Of a stretch of 64,000 nucleotides of DNA, positions 52,182 to 62,782 are shown piece after piece. This DNA comes from Aphanomyces cochlioides. Taxonomy: Eukaryota; Oomycota; Saprolegniomycetes; Saprolegniales; Verrucalvaceae. The translations under genes and the position numbers were made by a program. Under the pieces are notes generated by a model. The model made no database searches. It had not been told where the DNA came from and worked only from the letters and a program-made list of their open reading frames with translations. Each line of letters begins with the position of its first letter. Within the stretch, counting starts at the first letter, position 1. Location of the stretch: assembly GCA_019828595.1 (NCBI GenBank), contig JAHQRK010000004.1, positions 2,604,001 through 2,668,000 on the forward strand. Direction: 5' to 3'.

Positions 52182-53558
52182 CTAGGCTGAATTGGAAATC
52201 AATTTGGCTTGTCGTTTTCTTGATTCGCTTCGACGTTGGGACTTCGATTTCTTCGGTGTTTGTAAGCTAACACGGCGAATATGTCGGATAAAACTGACTC
52301 TTGGCATCTGACCCAGGGGGTATACATTTTCATTGTCTTGGATCATACATAGACTTCGGTCTATGCAGCGCTTGTATCGCTTGGCGAGGACCCAGCAATG
52401 GGATGTTGAATCAGTGACAGAAACAACCAAGAATTCTCCGTCAGGCTCATCCAATATCGCTCTACAGATATCACGAATTGGATCACCCACCGATTGCTTG
52501 AGCAGTTGACGGGAGAATATGGCGTCGTTGTAGTGGAATCCATGTGTGTATGCCAGCTTGAGAAAATCATGCATCTTGGAAGGGGGAATGCCCGCGTCTT
52601 GAGGAACTCCATGGGCCTCTTTGAAACCCGAAATGACTTCTTCGCTGAGCTCAAAATTGGAGACATTCAAATTGGTAGCAACGATTCGGATTGCAGCCGC
52701 AAGACAAGATTTGTCACTGTTGTTGCCAATTTCTAGCCACAGAGGATCCATCGCTCGAAATTCAGCAAGCGTTGGGGCGAGACCAGTGTTCGTGAGGAAG
52801 TGGGCTCCAGCTTGTCGCCATCGTTGGTACATCGCCACGGCTTCTTGACACCCGCTGAGGTCTTTTTCGTCGAACCAGTCTTTGTCGAGTCCATCCGGGC
52901 GTTGAAACTTCCAGTTGACTTGGTATTGAATAGTTGAAATTCGATTTCGCATTGATGCCACTTCGCGGTGGTCATCGATAAACAACACTTCATCGATGTC
53001 ATCATCGTCGGTTGGAATTCGCAGAGTGCGTGGGCGGTTGGTTGGGGCATCAGCCGTTGTCGCATTCGTTTGTGGCCTGGCTGGAACAGAAACATCGTCC
53101 AATAGATCCATGAGGGATGGTAGCGGAGATCCATTGTCATTGCCCAAGGGGTCAAATTCGCGGGTGCTCGAGTTCAAAATGGACATATCAGGAGTAAATT
53201 GGTGTTCTTCAGTTGTAACTGGACTTGAAGGACGAGTGTCGGATGATTGCGTCATAGGTACAGAAATCTCAACTCCATCCACTCCCTCAAGAGTAATCCC
53301 TGGAGACATCGAGCTCCCCACACCTCGTGTAGTTATGGGTCTCGACGTCTGCGCGGGGAGTACGCTATCGGCAGTGAAAATCGTTGAAGCTTCCATTGTT
53401 GTTGTCTTGGGTAAAATCAAAAGTGAGTCTTGGAGAATTGTTTTGAGATTCTCACTGAACTTATTCTCAGTTGCGACACTTGAGTCAGGCACGATTTGAT
53501 TGGGCAGTGAAATGTTTTGCGCGGATCGTGAGTGATGGTCGCCAGGATTCCCAATCAA
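52182..53558 (-). CDS. E6 ORF3, chromodomain-like/cysteine protease-like protein
   Basis: Open, up to 458 codons, first AUG at 53396 (404 aa). Candidate Cys285, His387 and Asp408 are present. Tail variant RKRQAK. As in E4, it is in the ORF2 frame behind a TAA and a TGA. The maintained frame in E2, E4, E6 and E7 argues that ORF3 is translated, although the copies are too similar for a strong selection argument. Confidence 0.72.
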   Translation of the reverse strand: MIGNPGDHHSRSAQNISLPNQIVPDSSVATENKFSENLKTILQDSLLILPKTTTMEASTIFTADSVLPAQTSRPITTRGVGSSMSPGITLEGVDGVEISVPMTQSSDTRPSSPVTTEEHQFTPDMSILNSSTREFDPLGNDNGSPLPSLMDLLDDVSVPARPQTNATTADAPTNRPRTLRIPTDDDDIDEVLFIDDHREVASMRNRISTIQYQVNWKFQRPDGLDKDWFDEKDLSGCQEAVAMYQRWRQAGAHFLTNTGLAPTLAEFRAMDPLWLEIGNNSDKSCLAAAIRIVATNLNVSNFELSEEVISGFKEAHGVPQDAGIPPSKMHDFLKLAYTHGFHYNDAIFSRQLLKQSVGDPIRDICRAILDEPDGEFLVVSVTDSTSHCWVLAKRYKRCIDRSLCMIQDNENVYPLGQMPRVSFIRHIRRVSLQTPKKSKSQRRSESRKRQAKLISNSA

Positions 53559-53609
53559 AAATTCAGCTGGGATACCAAGTCAAGAATACAGCTGGGGCTT
53601 GTAATCAAA

Positions 53610-56600
53610 TTACTGGTGTTCAACTCGAAAAGACATGGGATATTTTTCGAATAGCTCGTTGTATCCAGCTTGAGAGAAAAGGACTGAGACCGCTTCGATG
53701 ATGTTTCGATAGTCGAAGTCGTCAGGCGAGAGCAAACGAATTGTTCGCCTGATGGAAGCTGTCCAACTGACAAATATAATCTCGTTCCATAGTAAAATCG
53801 GTAGAGGCCTTTTGCCATCGAACTTGGTTGCATTTCTTTGAGTCCATAAGGAGTACGTGATGGAAGCACAAAGGAGGGACCATAATTTGAATAATGCGTC
53901 ATGCAGGTGTTTTCCTCGCGTATTGGTCTTGAAGCGACTGATATTCGTGGTGGTTGCCCAATCAAACTTAACACCATAAGCTCTCCATGCTCGCTCTTGG
54001 AACATCCAAACTTGATGTACATGATGACATGTATGGAAGGCATGATGAAAAGTCTCAACATCCGAGCAATCTTCATAGACACAACAAATAGCGTCAGGGT
54101 TTTGGATCTGCATATAGGAAAACCTCGAGTTGACGGGTAACATCTTCATGTGCAATCGAAACCATACATCGCCTTGAACAGGTGGAGGTAGATTACACAC
54201 AGTACGAATGAGACGGATATACTTTGCTATGTCTTTGTCAGTTCTTGTCGTAGTCTTCATAGGATGTATAGCTTCAGTCTGGGGGGCGTGGTAAGCTAAA
54301 TTCACCACGTTTTTCTTGGGCCACGACTCGAAAGGTAAATCAGCATCCTTGATTCTGGCTGTAAACGGATGTTGACAAGTCGGGACATTAGGCAGTGGCG
54401 ACCCTTGCCGAATGTCAAACGATCGAACAACTTTGTCGAAGATTCGTGTGAGTTGATTGTAAATGTCGGTTGTGCGGGGCAATGTGGCAAAGTCCATGAC
54501 TCCGTCCTGGTTTAGACAAACTTGGGCAGCTGGATTGTTCGACGACATTCGGTTCACGAACATGGTCTCTGTTGGCCAAGCGCCATGTGGGGTCAGGAAA
54601 TCCTTCAGGCATCTGAGACCATTTTTGGCCCCGTGGCGGCACCAGAGACGCATGTCTTCATCTTTCACGACATTTGCTAACATCTTAGCAGAGCCGAAGT
54701 GCATTGCGTCGTAGGCTGTGAGCCATACCGGGAGGTTCAGTACCGTGTCGAGATTTGGAGGCACGCCGATTCGCTTACTCATGTCTGTGGCTGACCAATG
54801 TTTCCAAGTATCAAGCCACAGTGGATGGAGCTCGCGAAGCAAAAGCCACTTGGAGCTTGCATTTGGGTAGTATGAAAGAAAATCGAATGGGTGACTGTCT
54901 CGGAATAACTGATGTATTGTGCGGCTAAATTGTCGCTGTACAAGTTTCTTCCACACCAGGATTTCACCAGGAGAATCGGCAGACATAAAGAGCTGTAAAC
55001 GAAGAAGGCGTTGTGTTCGCAGCCTCGATGCAATGTGGGGGATTCCCAAGCCTAAAGGCTTGTCGTACTGCCACCTTCTATGGATTGAGGGACGGTAACT
55101 CTCATCGAGCTGGGTCTTGCGGCAAAGTATGAACTTGTTTAACATTTGTTGCCACGTAACGACCATAGCAGGAGGCACAGGTACAACGGCTGTTACATGC
55201 CACAACATAGATAGCAACATCGTGGAGGCAATAAGCTTTCGGCCCTGCAATGTCCTTGCTCGTTTACCCCATAGTTGAAAGGACGAGATGAATTTGTCGT
55301 TGAGTTTTTGAAGTTGGGAGTCAGCCGAAAGTCGATGGCCAAAGAGAATACCAAGATATTTCGTACACTGACCAGTTGGTACGATATTGAGCAAACCATC
55401 TGCTTCGATGTCTTCTTGATCGAGATGGTCGTTGAGAACCAAGGTCATGCACTTGGAACGATTCAGACGGGCCCCTGAAGCCGTGCAAAACTCTTCCACA
55501 ATTGCCATTTGCTCCACAGCAGATTGCAGCGAGTTTGATAACAACGTCGAGTCGTCGGCAAAGAATATACTCGTAATAACTGAGTCGTGGGGGAGAGCGA
55601 TTCCAAGATGTGGGGACGCTCGGAGCATCTCACCAAGAGGTTCTAGGTATAGGACGAACAGTAGGCATGATAAAGGACAGCCTTGTTTGACGCCTCGGGT
55701 AGGTCGGATCTTAGGGCCAAGCTCGCCATTGAAGATGATCTGGACCAAAGGTGAGTCGTACAAAAGAGCTACCCACGCAATGAAACCATCACCAGTGTTG
55801 ACTTCTCTCAGCACATCAAGCATGAATTCTCGATCCACCATGTCGTACGCTTTCGAAAAGTCAAGGAATGTTGCATAGTAGTCGTGATCTTCGTTGGTGC
55901 AAAACGTTTGCAAAGTTTGCACAAGCAGGACGTGGTCATGCAGCCGTCGTCCTGGGACAAAGCCAGCTTGACTTGGGTGAATGAGATGAGGAGCTACTGT
56001 AGCCAGGCGATAAGCGAGGGCACGGGATAGTATCTTCACCTCCACTGACATGAGTGCAATAGGTCGGTAGTTTCCAGGATCGCCTCGATCACCAGCTTTG
56101 AAGAGCAGAGCCACAGCACTACGCCTTTGTTGAAGGAGTAGTTTACCGTGGTGGTGAAGTTGGTAGTTGAAGACCCTGACCAGGATTTCGGAGAAAGCCT
56201 CGGGTGCTACTTGGAAGAAGGCCGCTGGCCATCCATCAGGACCAGGAGACTTGTTTGGACTCATTGTCTTGAGAGCACTACACAGCTCGGCTGCTGTGAT
56301 AGGTCTGTCTAGCTCCTCGCGTTGCTCATCATTGAGTTTGCGGGAGATAAACCGTATGACAGCCCTCCGCCTCGCCCGGTTTAGCCGAGGTTGTTCGCCA
56401 CGAGTGGTAGTCATTATTGCCTTCCAATGGGCAGTGAATCTCTCTTTGATAGTGGTAGGATCAGACACGGGAATGCCATCGACGTTGACCGTCGTGATAG
56501 GAACCTTGAGTCCTTGTGGCCTTCGAAAGAAGTGGCTCGTACCGCGTTCGTTGACATTTGCATGAAAATCGAATTGCTGATCCATGCGGTATTGGCGATA

Positions 56601-57725
56601 TTCGATTCGTGCGTTTTCCAGCGCCAACCGAGTAGCATCAACGGCAGCCTCGTCGAGCAAGCCAGCTTCGTATGATCGTTGTGCAGATATATGTCTCAGT
56701 TTTAGGCTTTTGAGCTCGTGTTGCATGGATTGGAGGTGGTGGCGATGACATTGTTGTAAACGTCGTTTGATTCGCTTAAGCCACCCATACCAGACGGCTC
56801 CCATGTTTGTCGATTCGTCCGCACGCATCTCAGAGAGGAGGTGTGATGCCTCTTCTCGTATGGCTTTGATGACGAGCGGGTCTTTGAGTAGCTCTCTCGG
56901 CAGCCTCCAGTAGCCACGGGTCGTGGGTGTATGACTTGTAGAGAGAACGACAGTGTGCTCCAAGTGATCTCCGGCAAAGCTGTTAGTGGCATATTTTGAG
57001 CTTTGGTAGGATTGGGCAACTAAATCTTGGTCAATGAACCAGTAGTCCAGACGATTGCTTCGTCCTGGACCGCTTGCCAGTCTTTCGTGAGGGTGGTGTA
57101 GGCGCCACGCGTCGATGACTCCTAGTTGTGACAGCCAGGCAAGACATTCGACTTTTCCAAAGGTGTGATCTTGCCGTGGTTTGGAAGCATCGAGGTGTTC
57201 GTTGACAGGAAGGTTAAAATCTCCCCCAACCAGGTGTACACTGTTAGCTTCAAAAGCGCGAGGGAGACTGTCAAAGAAACTAGCCCGATGTTGAGGGGTA
57301 ACTGGCGCGTAAATGTTGTGGATGTAGACTGGGGTTTCATCCCAGTACGTTTTGATCACAATATAACGGCCAGGGATATCGTGTTGTGATAAGTGCACCA
57401 GGCTTGAGAATCCAGGCATCGATTCGTGAAAGTATGATGCAACGCCACATCGACGGTTGTTCAAATTGTCCGTGCGGGTTGTTCGTAAGTCGTTGGTAAA
57501 AAGTTTGTACTTGCTAACACCCACTTCGTTGTCGAGGTGAGTGTGGAAAGTGTCAAGATGTTTTGCGTTGTTGAGTTTCGTTTCTTGAAAGAGAACAGCT
57601 TGTGTCGGTTTCCGAAGACGCCGTGCAACAAGATGTCCGTTTTCTTTCAGCCCATTGAGGTTGCTCGTCGTCACTTCAAGTATGGGGAGCTTGACAAAAT
57701 GACCAGCCGCGACCACTTTAGCCAC
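53610..57725 (-). CDS. E6 ORF2, APE endonuclease / reverse transcriptase / zf-RVT (1371 aa)
   Basis: Uninterrupted, same motifs and length as E4 ORF2. It differs from E4 by a few substitutions, such as Asn for His in KKNVVNLAYHAP near 54300. The same start problem as in E4: GTG at 57725, preceded by a TAG in frame, with no AUG before residue 103. Confidence 0.92.
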   Translation of the reverse strand: MAKVVAAGHFVKLPILEVTTSNLNGLKENGHLVARRLRKPTQAVLFQETKLNNAKHLDTFHTHLDNEVGVSKYKLFTNDLRTTRTDNLNNRRCGVASYFHESMPGFSSLVHLSQHDIPGRYIVIKTYWDETPVYIHNIYAPVTPQHRASFFDSLPRAFEANSVHLVGGDFNLPVNEHLDASKPRQDHTFGKVECLAWLSQLGVIDAWRLHHPHERLASGPGRSNRLDYWFIDQDLVAQSYQSSKYATNSFAGDHLEHTVVLSTSHTPTTRGYWRLPRELLKDPLVIKAIREEASHLLSEMRADESTNMGAVWYGWLKRIKRRLQQCHRHHLQSMQHELKSLKLRHISAQRSYEAGLLDEAAVDATRLALENARIEYRQYRMDQQFDFHANVNERGTSHFFRRPQGLKVPITTVNVDGIPVSDPTTIKERFTAHWKAIMTTTRGEQPRLNRARRRAVIRFISRKLNDEQREELDRPITAAELCSALKTMSPNKSPGPDGWPAAFFQVAPEAFSEILVRVFNYQLHHHGKLLLQQRRSAVALLFKAGDRGDPGNYRPIALMSVEVKILSRALAYRLATVAPHLIHPSQAGFVPGRRLHDHVLLVQTLQTFCTNEDHDYYATFLDFSKAYDMVDREFMLDVLREVNTGDGFIAWVALLYDSPLVQIIFNGELGPKIRPTRGVKQGCPLSCLLFVLYLEPLGEMLRASPHLGIALPHDSVITSIFFADDSTLLSNSLQSAVEQMAIVEEFCTASGARLNRSKCMTLVLNDHLDQEDIEADGLLNIVPTGQCTKYLGILFGHRLSADSQLQKLNDKFISSFQLWGKRARTLQGRKLIASTMLLSMLWHVTAVVPVPPAMVVTWQQMLNKFILCRKTQLDESYRPSIHRRWQYDKPLGLGIPHIASRLRTQRLLRLQLFMSADSPGEILVWKKLVQRQFSRTIHQLFRDSHPFDFLSYYPNASSKWLLLRELHPLWLDTWKHWSATDMSKRIGVPPNLDTVLNLPVWLTAYDAMHFGSAKMLANVVKDEDMRLWCRHGAKNGLRCLKDFLTPHGAWPTETMFVNRMSSNNPAAQVCLNQDGVMDFATLPRTTDIYNQLTRIFDKVVRSFDIRQGSPLPNVPTCQHPFTARIKDADLPFESWPKKNVVNLAYHAPQTEAIHPMKTTTRTDKDIAKYIRLIRTVCNLPPPVQGDVWFRLHMKMLPVNSRFSYMQIQNPDAICCVYEDCSDVETFHHAFHTCHHVHQVWMFQERAWRAYGVKFDWATTTNISRFKTNTRGKHLHDALFKLWSLLCASITYSLWTQRNATKFDGKRPLPILLWNEIIFVSWTASIRRTIRLLSPDDFDYRNIIEAVSVLFSQAGYNELFEKYPMSFRVEHQ

Positions 57726-60183
57726 GGGAAGCGATCGTTGTGAGATCCGCTAGGTCGCCGTGAATTAAAGTAGGTTCGCTTGGGTGAAACATGACTTGAT
57801 TGTGGAGAGTGATATCCAAATCGTTGCTTTCGTGTAGTTGAAGGATTTTTGTCATGATGTGACACATCGATTCTCCGTCGCCAGTGTACATGAATTCCAT
57901 TCTGTTCCATATGTGGAGGCCAAGGTCGGTGTACATCAGGAGTGACATGAGCGTTTCGGAGGATAGACTGCGTTTACCAAGGCGAGAGGGTAACGCTGTC
58001 ACTGGACTTTTTGTTGAGGCCAAAATTGCCGCATCGCTATTGAAATATAGTGGAGCATGAACTGCCATCAATACTTCTGCAATGGCCAGCACTTCTTCGA
58101 CTTCAACTCTGTTGAGGACGATGTCATCATCGGTGATGATTGCCTCGATGAGTGGGAGGTTGTTGACCATCTTCTGGTCACTGAACACCGAGATCACGTG
58201 GTCGTGAGTGATTGGAGTGCCGAATGTTGCCTCGTAGAGCTGACCAAAAGATTTTGTGCCACCACCAGACGCTCTTAGCCAACGATTAAGCAGTCGAAGA
58301 CGAACAAAGTATTCGAAGCTGTCACGATTGGAGACAAAAATTTGGTGCAGTTGCAGTCCAAATTCGATTGGCGCACGTTCTAGATGGATGCAGATCGTGT
58401 CAACACGCCCGTCCGTAATCAATTTCAATAAGTTGAAGGAATCGTGCGCTAACGCTTCCTTAACTTGGGCCGGGATATGTTGTGGTGCGTTTTGAGCCTT
58501 GGTGTCAAGGTCGTTGAGCTCGGCAAGTATGGCATCGAGAGACTTCTCAAACCTTTGGATTGAGCCCTCGTGGGGTTTGATCCCGCTAATGAACTCTTCA
58601 GCGGCAACGTGCACCTTGTCACCAGATTTGAGTGTCAGCTTTGGAACAAATACTTTGACAGTGGTGTTGCCAACTGTCGTTTCGTGTTCCTCGGGCTCAA
58701 CATTAGCGCGTTCGTCCAGAGCCGCAAACATGTTCGGGGAGATCCAAGGACGATCAGGAGCTGGGATTGAGCCAGCGGAGATTGGGGTTTTCTTTCTTTT
58801 GCCTGTAGTTTGAACTTCAGTCCATTCCTTGTTGCTGTCTCGGGTCGTTTTCTGCCGTTTGGCAGTGGATGTCGAGACAGCGGCGTCTCCCCGTGGGCGG
58901 TGAGGGGTTGCGTGAAGTCCATGTTGGGTGGCGATTACATCGAGGTCAAGGCGCGCGAGCTTCTTGTCACGGTAAAACCATCCTTGACCAAACACGCGGA
59001 GGCACCGACCCTTGAAAATGAATTCTTCAATTGATCGACCGTCATTGTGCATAGATTCGGGTATAGCTGTCCCTTCAAAATACAAGCGATAACGAGAGCT
59101 AGCCAAGCCAGTCGTCGAGGAAACTGTGGAGTATGAGCCCCACAAAAAGCGCGGCTCAAGCTTTGACATGATGCTGAACATGAGACGTTCTTCATCCTGT
59201 CCTTGGAGACCAGATGGGATATCGATGAAATATCCATCAAGTATATGGGGCTCAGTCATGACAAATCTCTGAGAGCTGCCATCCTTTGCCACTTGGATCT
59301 TGAGAGAGACTCCACGCAGCTTTTTAAGAGCATCTTCAGAGGCTATGCCCCACTTGAGAAGACGATTGGAGACATCTTTCTCGCACTTGATGACATCGAC
59401 AAATGCATCGTCCAAATCAAGCGCTTGGTTGTCAAACAATAGAGATGTCATTGCCTTGGAGATGTCGATGTATTTGGTGTATTGGCCAGTGGACATTTGT
59501 AGCCAGCCAACAACATCTCTGGGGGAATGTTTTTGGATGGGCAAAGTGTCGTCAAACGTGAGAGATCCTGTCGCGCGTTTTTGCAACAAGGACGCCAGCT
59601 CGGCCATAGTTGGTCGATAATGGCCGACGTCACTGTTCCGCTGAGCCTTGGCAGATTTAGCTCTCTGCTTGGCTTGGAATTCCCACACGCATTCGTTTGG
59701 CTTTTTGGTCGAGGTGTTCGACTCGGGTGGTATTGGCACGGAGCGTGTTGTAGCAGGAGGCGAGGCATCGATTTGAGCTTCAGGCTCCATTTCCACATCA
59801 ACATTGGTGTCGCGAATCGATTGGTCTTCAGAGCGCGGCTCCAGCTCAGTGGCTTGAGTAATCGGTGGGGTATGTGGTTGGTTGTTGTTGGAGATATCCT
59901 CTATGTCTTCATCAGGCATCGGAGAAACATTATCCTTGTTGACAGTTTTGTCGCTGGTACGAGCGCTTGGTAATGGCACGCGACCACCGAGTGTAGCAAG
60001 ACGTATGGGCGGTTGAGCAGCAGGCGGAGTTTTGTCGATGATTGAGTCAGGTTCATCGTCATCATCATCGTCAACAATCACCTCCATGATACTAGAAGCG
60101 TCCGAGGTATTGCGAAAGGGAGAGGCAGAAAAAGCTGAGGGCTTGTGTGCATGAGCACGGCTGGAAGAGCGGGTAGTCGCCAT
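57718..60183 (-). CDS. E6 ORF1 protein (821 aa)
   Basis: Uninterrupted from ATG to TAA, same length as E4 ORF1. It has the Phe variant near residue 511 that E1 also carries (VKVFVPKL instead of VKVIVPKL). Domain description as for E4. Its end overlaps the ORF2 start region. Confidence 0.9.
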   Translation of the reverse strand: MATTRSSSRAHAHKPSAFSASPFRNTSDASSIMEVIVDDDDDDEPDSIIDKTPPAAQPPIRLATLGGRVPLPSARTSDKTVNKDNVSPMPDEDIEDISNNNQPHTPPITQATELEPRSEDQSIRDTNVDVEMEPEAQIDASPPATTRSVPIPPESNTSTKKPNECVWEFQAKQRAKSAKAQRNSDVGHYRPTMAELASLLQKRATGSLTFDDTLPIQKHSPRDVVGWLQMSTGQYTKYIDISKAMTSLLFDNQALDLDDAFVDVIKCEKDVSNRLLKWGIASEDALKKLRGVSLKIQVAKDGSSQRFVMTEPHILDGYFIDIPSGLQGQDEERLMFSIMSKLEPRFLWGSYSTVSSTTGLASSRYRLYFEGTAIPESMHNDGRSIEEFIFKGRCLRVFGQGWFYRDKKLARLDLDVIATQHGLHATPHRPRGDAAVSTSTAKRQKTTRDSNKEWTEVQTTGKRKKTPISAGSIPAPDRPWISPNMFAALDERANVEPEEHETTVGNTTVKVFVPKLTLKSGDKVHVAAEEFISGIKPHEGSIQRFEKSLDAILAELNDLDTKAQNAPQHIPAQVKEALAHDSFNLLKLITDGRVDTICIHLERAPIEFGLQLHQIFVSNRDSFEYFVRLRLLNRWLRASGGGTKSFGQLYEATFGTPITHDHVISVFSDQKMVNNLPLIEAIITDDDIVLNRVEVEEVLAIAEVLMAVHAPLYFNSDAAILASTKSPVTALPSRLGKRSLSSETLMSLLMYTDLGLHIWNRMEFMYTGDGESMCHIMTKILQLHESNDLDITLHNQVMFHPSEPTLIHGDLADLTTIASRG

Positions 60184-60234
60184 GTTGTCAGTTTTGGACA
60201 GTGGTACTGCGGGGTAGCTGGCAAATTGGAAACT
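60184..60234 (-). promoter_or_regulatory. E6 5' leader and candidate core promoter
   Basis: Same 51-bp leader as E4, starting AGTTTCCAATTTGCC against the tRNA at 60235. Confidence 0.5.
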
Positions 60235-60307
60235 GCCCGTCTAGCTCAGTCGGTAGAGCGCAAGGCTCTTAACCTTGTGGTCGTGGGTTCGAGCCCCACG
60301 GTGGGCG
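60235..60307 (+). tRNA. tRNA-Lys (CTT), regenerated beside E6
   Basis: Intact gene with the LINE leader upstream and normal terminators downstream. Confidence 0.97.
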
Positions 60308-61262
60308 CTTCTTTTGCTCTTTTTGGGTCCCAGACATACATTCCTCTCACACACAATCCCCACTTTTTAAAACACTTGATCCCTCCAACTGCAGCTTCTT
60401 TGTCTGACAATACCTCCGTCCTTCCAAGCCTTCACTCCACGACTATGTGATATGGTCGACTATGTGATATGGTCGACTATGTGATATGGTCGACTATGTG
60501 ATGGAGTGGTCTACACAATACCGTCGAGGATGTGATGACGGTCGAAAACATGATACCGTCGAGTCTGGGATATAGTGCGTGTGAGTCCACGAAGTTCACG
60601 GTGCAATGGCATACGTCATTTTGTGCAGCGCGTGAGACGGTCGAGTCTGTGAGACGGTGGAAAAGTGTGAAAACGTATAGTCAGTCTGTGAGGCAGTGAC
60701 GTATGTGACGAGGTCGGATAAATGGCGGAGTTTGTGCCACTGTAGAATATGTGATTCAGTGCTGCATGTGAAGAGATGGAATGCGTGATACGTGACTCGG
60801 TGGCGCCACGGATAAGTTGGCGTATGCGATATCGTGGCGTCTACGATGCGGTAGAGTGTGTGGTGGAGTAGACTTTGTGAGTGGAATATATGTTGTGTAT
60901 GATGGCGTGATGTCTGTGACGCAGTGGAGTATGTGATGCAGTGGACAATGTGATGCGAGGTTGATACGTTGGAGTCCTTGGTGGATATATGTGCCTTCCT
61001 AGGCAGGTTGGGAAGCTGTCGAGTTGAACAACCGTAGGACTTGGTATAGAACGTGTGTAATGCATGGCGTCGTCATCGAATGGAATGGTTGTGGTGGAAA
61101 TAAGTTGTGATGTGTGTCGTTTGTCTGTGAGCATGATTTGGTGCGTGGTATGAGTTGGTGAATACTTTTGTGTCGGAGGTCGGTACTGAGTGTCCCCTGC
61201 GTTTTGAGTGTGACAGTGTTCTGGAGTGTGTTGTATGTATGGAGTGTGTATGTCGTCAGGAA
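60235..61262 (+). repeat. tRNA-Lys array, segment F (one unit, 1028 bp)
   Basis: One unit with three GACTATGTGATATGGTC copies (60441-60491) between E6 and the E7 stub. Confidence 0.95.
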
Positions 61263-61276
61263 GCCCGTCTAGCTCA
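61263..61276 (+). pseudogene. 14-nt tRNA-Lys stub / left duplication of E7
   Basis: tRNA nt 1-14, then the E7 3' end. The partner copy would lie beyond the window. Confidence 0.94.
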
Positions 61277-61294
61277 ATGTCAATGGGGAGTCTA

Positions 61295-61318
61295 TTTGTA
61301 GTTAATGTAAACTACAAA
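61295..61318 (-). other. 3' UTR hairpin of E7
   Basis: Same perfect 9-bp stem and 6-nt loop as E4. Confidence 0.65.
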
Positions 61319-61354
61319 CTAATATTGCCCGAAGGCTCATCCCATTTCCAACTG

Positions 61355-62731
61355 CTAGGCTGAATTGGAAATCAATTTGGCTTTTCGTTTTCTTGATTCG
61401 CTTCGACGTTGGGACTTCGATTTCTTCGGTGTTTGTAAGCTAACACGGCGAATATGTCGGATAAAACTGACTCTTGGCATCTGACCCAGGGGGTATACAT
61501 TTTCATTGTCTTGGATCATACATAGACTTCGGTCTATGCAGCGCTTGTATCGCTTGGCGAGGACCCAGCAATGGGATGTTGAATCAGTGACAGAAACAAC
61601 CAAGAATTCTCCGTCAGGCTCATCCAATATCGCTCTACAGATATCACGAATTGGATCACCCACCGATTGCTTGAGCAGTTGACGGGAGAATATGGCGTCG
61701 TTGTAGTGGAATCCATGTGTGTATGCCAGCTTGAGAAAATCATGCATCTTGGAAGGGGGAATGCCCGCGTCTTGAGGAACTCCATGGGCCTCTTTGAAAC
61801 CCGAAATGACTTCTTCGCTGAGCTCAAAATTGGAGACATTCAAATTGGTAGCAACGATTCGGATTGCAGCCGCAAGACAAGATTTGTCACTGTTGTTGCC
61901 AATTTCTAGCCACAGAGGATCCATCGCTCGAAATTCAGCAAGCGTTGGGGCGAGACCAGTGTTCGTGAGGAAGTGGGCTCCAGCTTGTCGCCATCGTTGG
62001 TACATCGCCACGGCTTCTTGACACCCGCTGAGGTCTTTTTCGTCGAACCAGTCTTTGTCGAGTCCATCCGGGCGTTGAAACTTCCAGTTGACTTGGTATT
62101 GAATAGTTGAAATTCGATTTCGCATTGATGCCACTTCGCGGTGGTCATCGATAAACAACACTTCATCGATGTCATCATCGTCGGTTGGAATTCGCAGAGT
62201 GCGTGGGCGGTTGGTTGGGGCATCAGCCGTTGTCGCATTCGTTTGTGGCCTGGCTGGAACAGAAACATCGTCCAATAGATCCATGAGGGATGGTAGCGGA
62301 GATCCATTGTCATTGCCCAAGGGGTCAAATTCGCGGGTGCTCGAGTTCAAAATGGACATATCAGGAGTAAATTGGTGTTCTTCAGTTGTAACTGGACTTG
62401 AAGGACGAGTGTCGGATGATTGCGTCATAGGTACAGAAATCTCAACTCCATCCACTCCCTCAAGAGTAATCCCTGGAGACATCGAGCTCCCCACACCTCG
62501 TGTAGTTATGGGTCTCGACGTCTGCGCGGGGAGTACGCTATCGGCAGTGAAAATCGTTGAAGCTTCCATTGTTGTTGTCTTGGGTAAAATCAAAAGTGAG
62601 TCTTGGAGAATTGTTTTGAGATTCTCACTGAACTTATTCTCAGTTGCGACACTTGAGTCAGGCACGATTTGATTGGGCAGTGAAATGTTTTGCGCGGATC
62701 GTGAGTGATGGTCGCCAGGATTCCCAATCAA
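61355..62731 (-). CDS. E7 ORF3, chromodomain-like/cysteine protease-like protein
   Basis: Open, up to 458 codons, first AUG at 62569. All candidate catalytic residues are present. It combines the RKRKAK tail of E2/E4 with the silent AAGAATTC variant of E1/E6. Confidence 0.72.
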   Translation of the reverse strand: MIGNPGDHHSRSAQNISLPNQIVPDSSVATENKFSENLKTILQDSLLILPKTTTMEASTIFTADSVLPAQTSRPITTRGVGSSMSPGITLEGVDGVEISVPMTQSSDTRPSSPVTTEEHQFTPDMSILNSSTREFDPLGNDNGSPLPSLMDLLDDVSVPARPQTNATTADAPTNRPRTLRIPTDDDDIDEVLFIDDHREVASMRNRISTIQYQVNWKFQRPDGLDKDWFDEKDLSGCQEAVAMYQRWRQAGAHFLTNTGLAPTLAEFRAMDPLWLEIGNNSDKSCLAAAIRIVATNLNVSNFELSEEVISGFKEAHGVPQDAGIPPSKMHDFLKLAYTHGFHYNDAIFSRQLLKQSVGDPIRDICRAILDEPDGEFLVVSVTDSTSHCWVLAKRYKRCIDRSLCMIQDNENVYPLGQMPRVSFIRHIRRVSLQTPKKSKSQRRSESRKRKAKLISNSA

Positions 62732-62782
62732 AAATTCAGCTGGGATACCAAGTCAAGAATACAGCTGGGGCTTGTAATCAAA

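Larger units (their letters stand above)
52104..60234 (-). mobile_element. E6: full-length, fully open tRNA-Lys-targeted LINE, family 1
   Basis: 8131 bp, all ORFs open, same termini and duplication as E4. It shares diagnostic bases with E1 (AATTCACCACG near 54300, CCCAAGCCTAAAGG near 55047, AAATACTTTG near 58649), so E1 and E6 form a subfamily. Together with E4 it is a candidate autonomous source copy. Confidence 0.96.
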
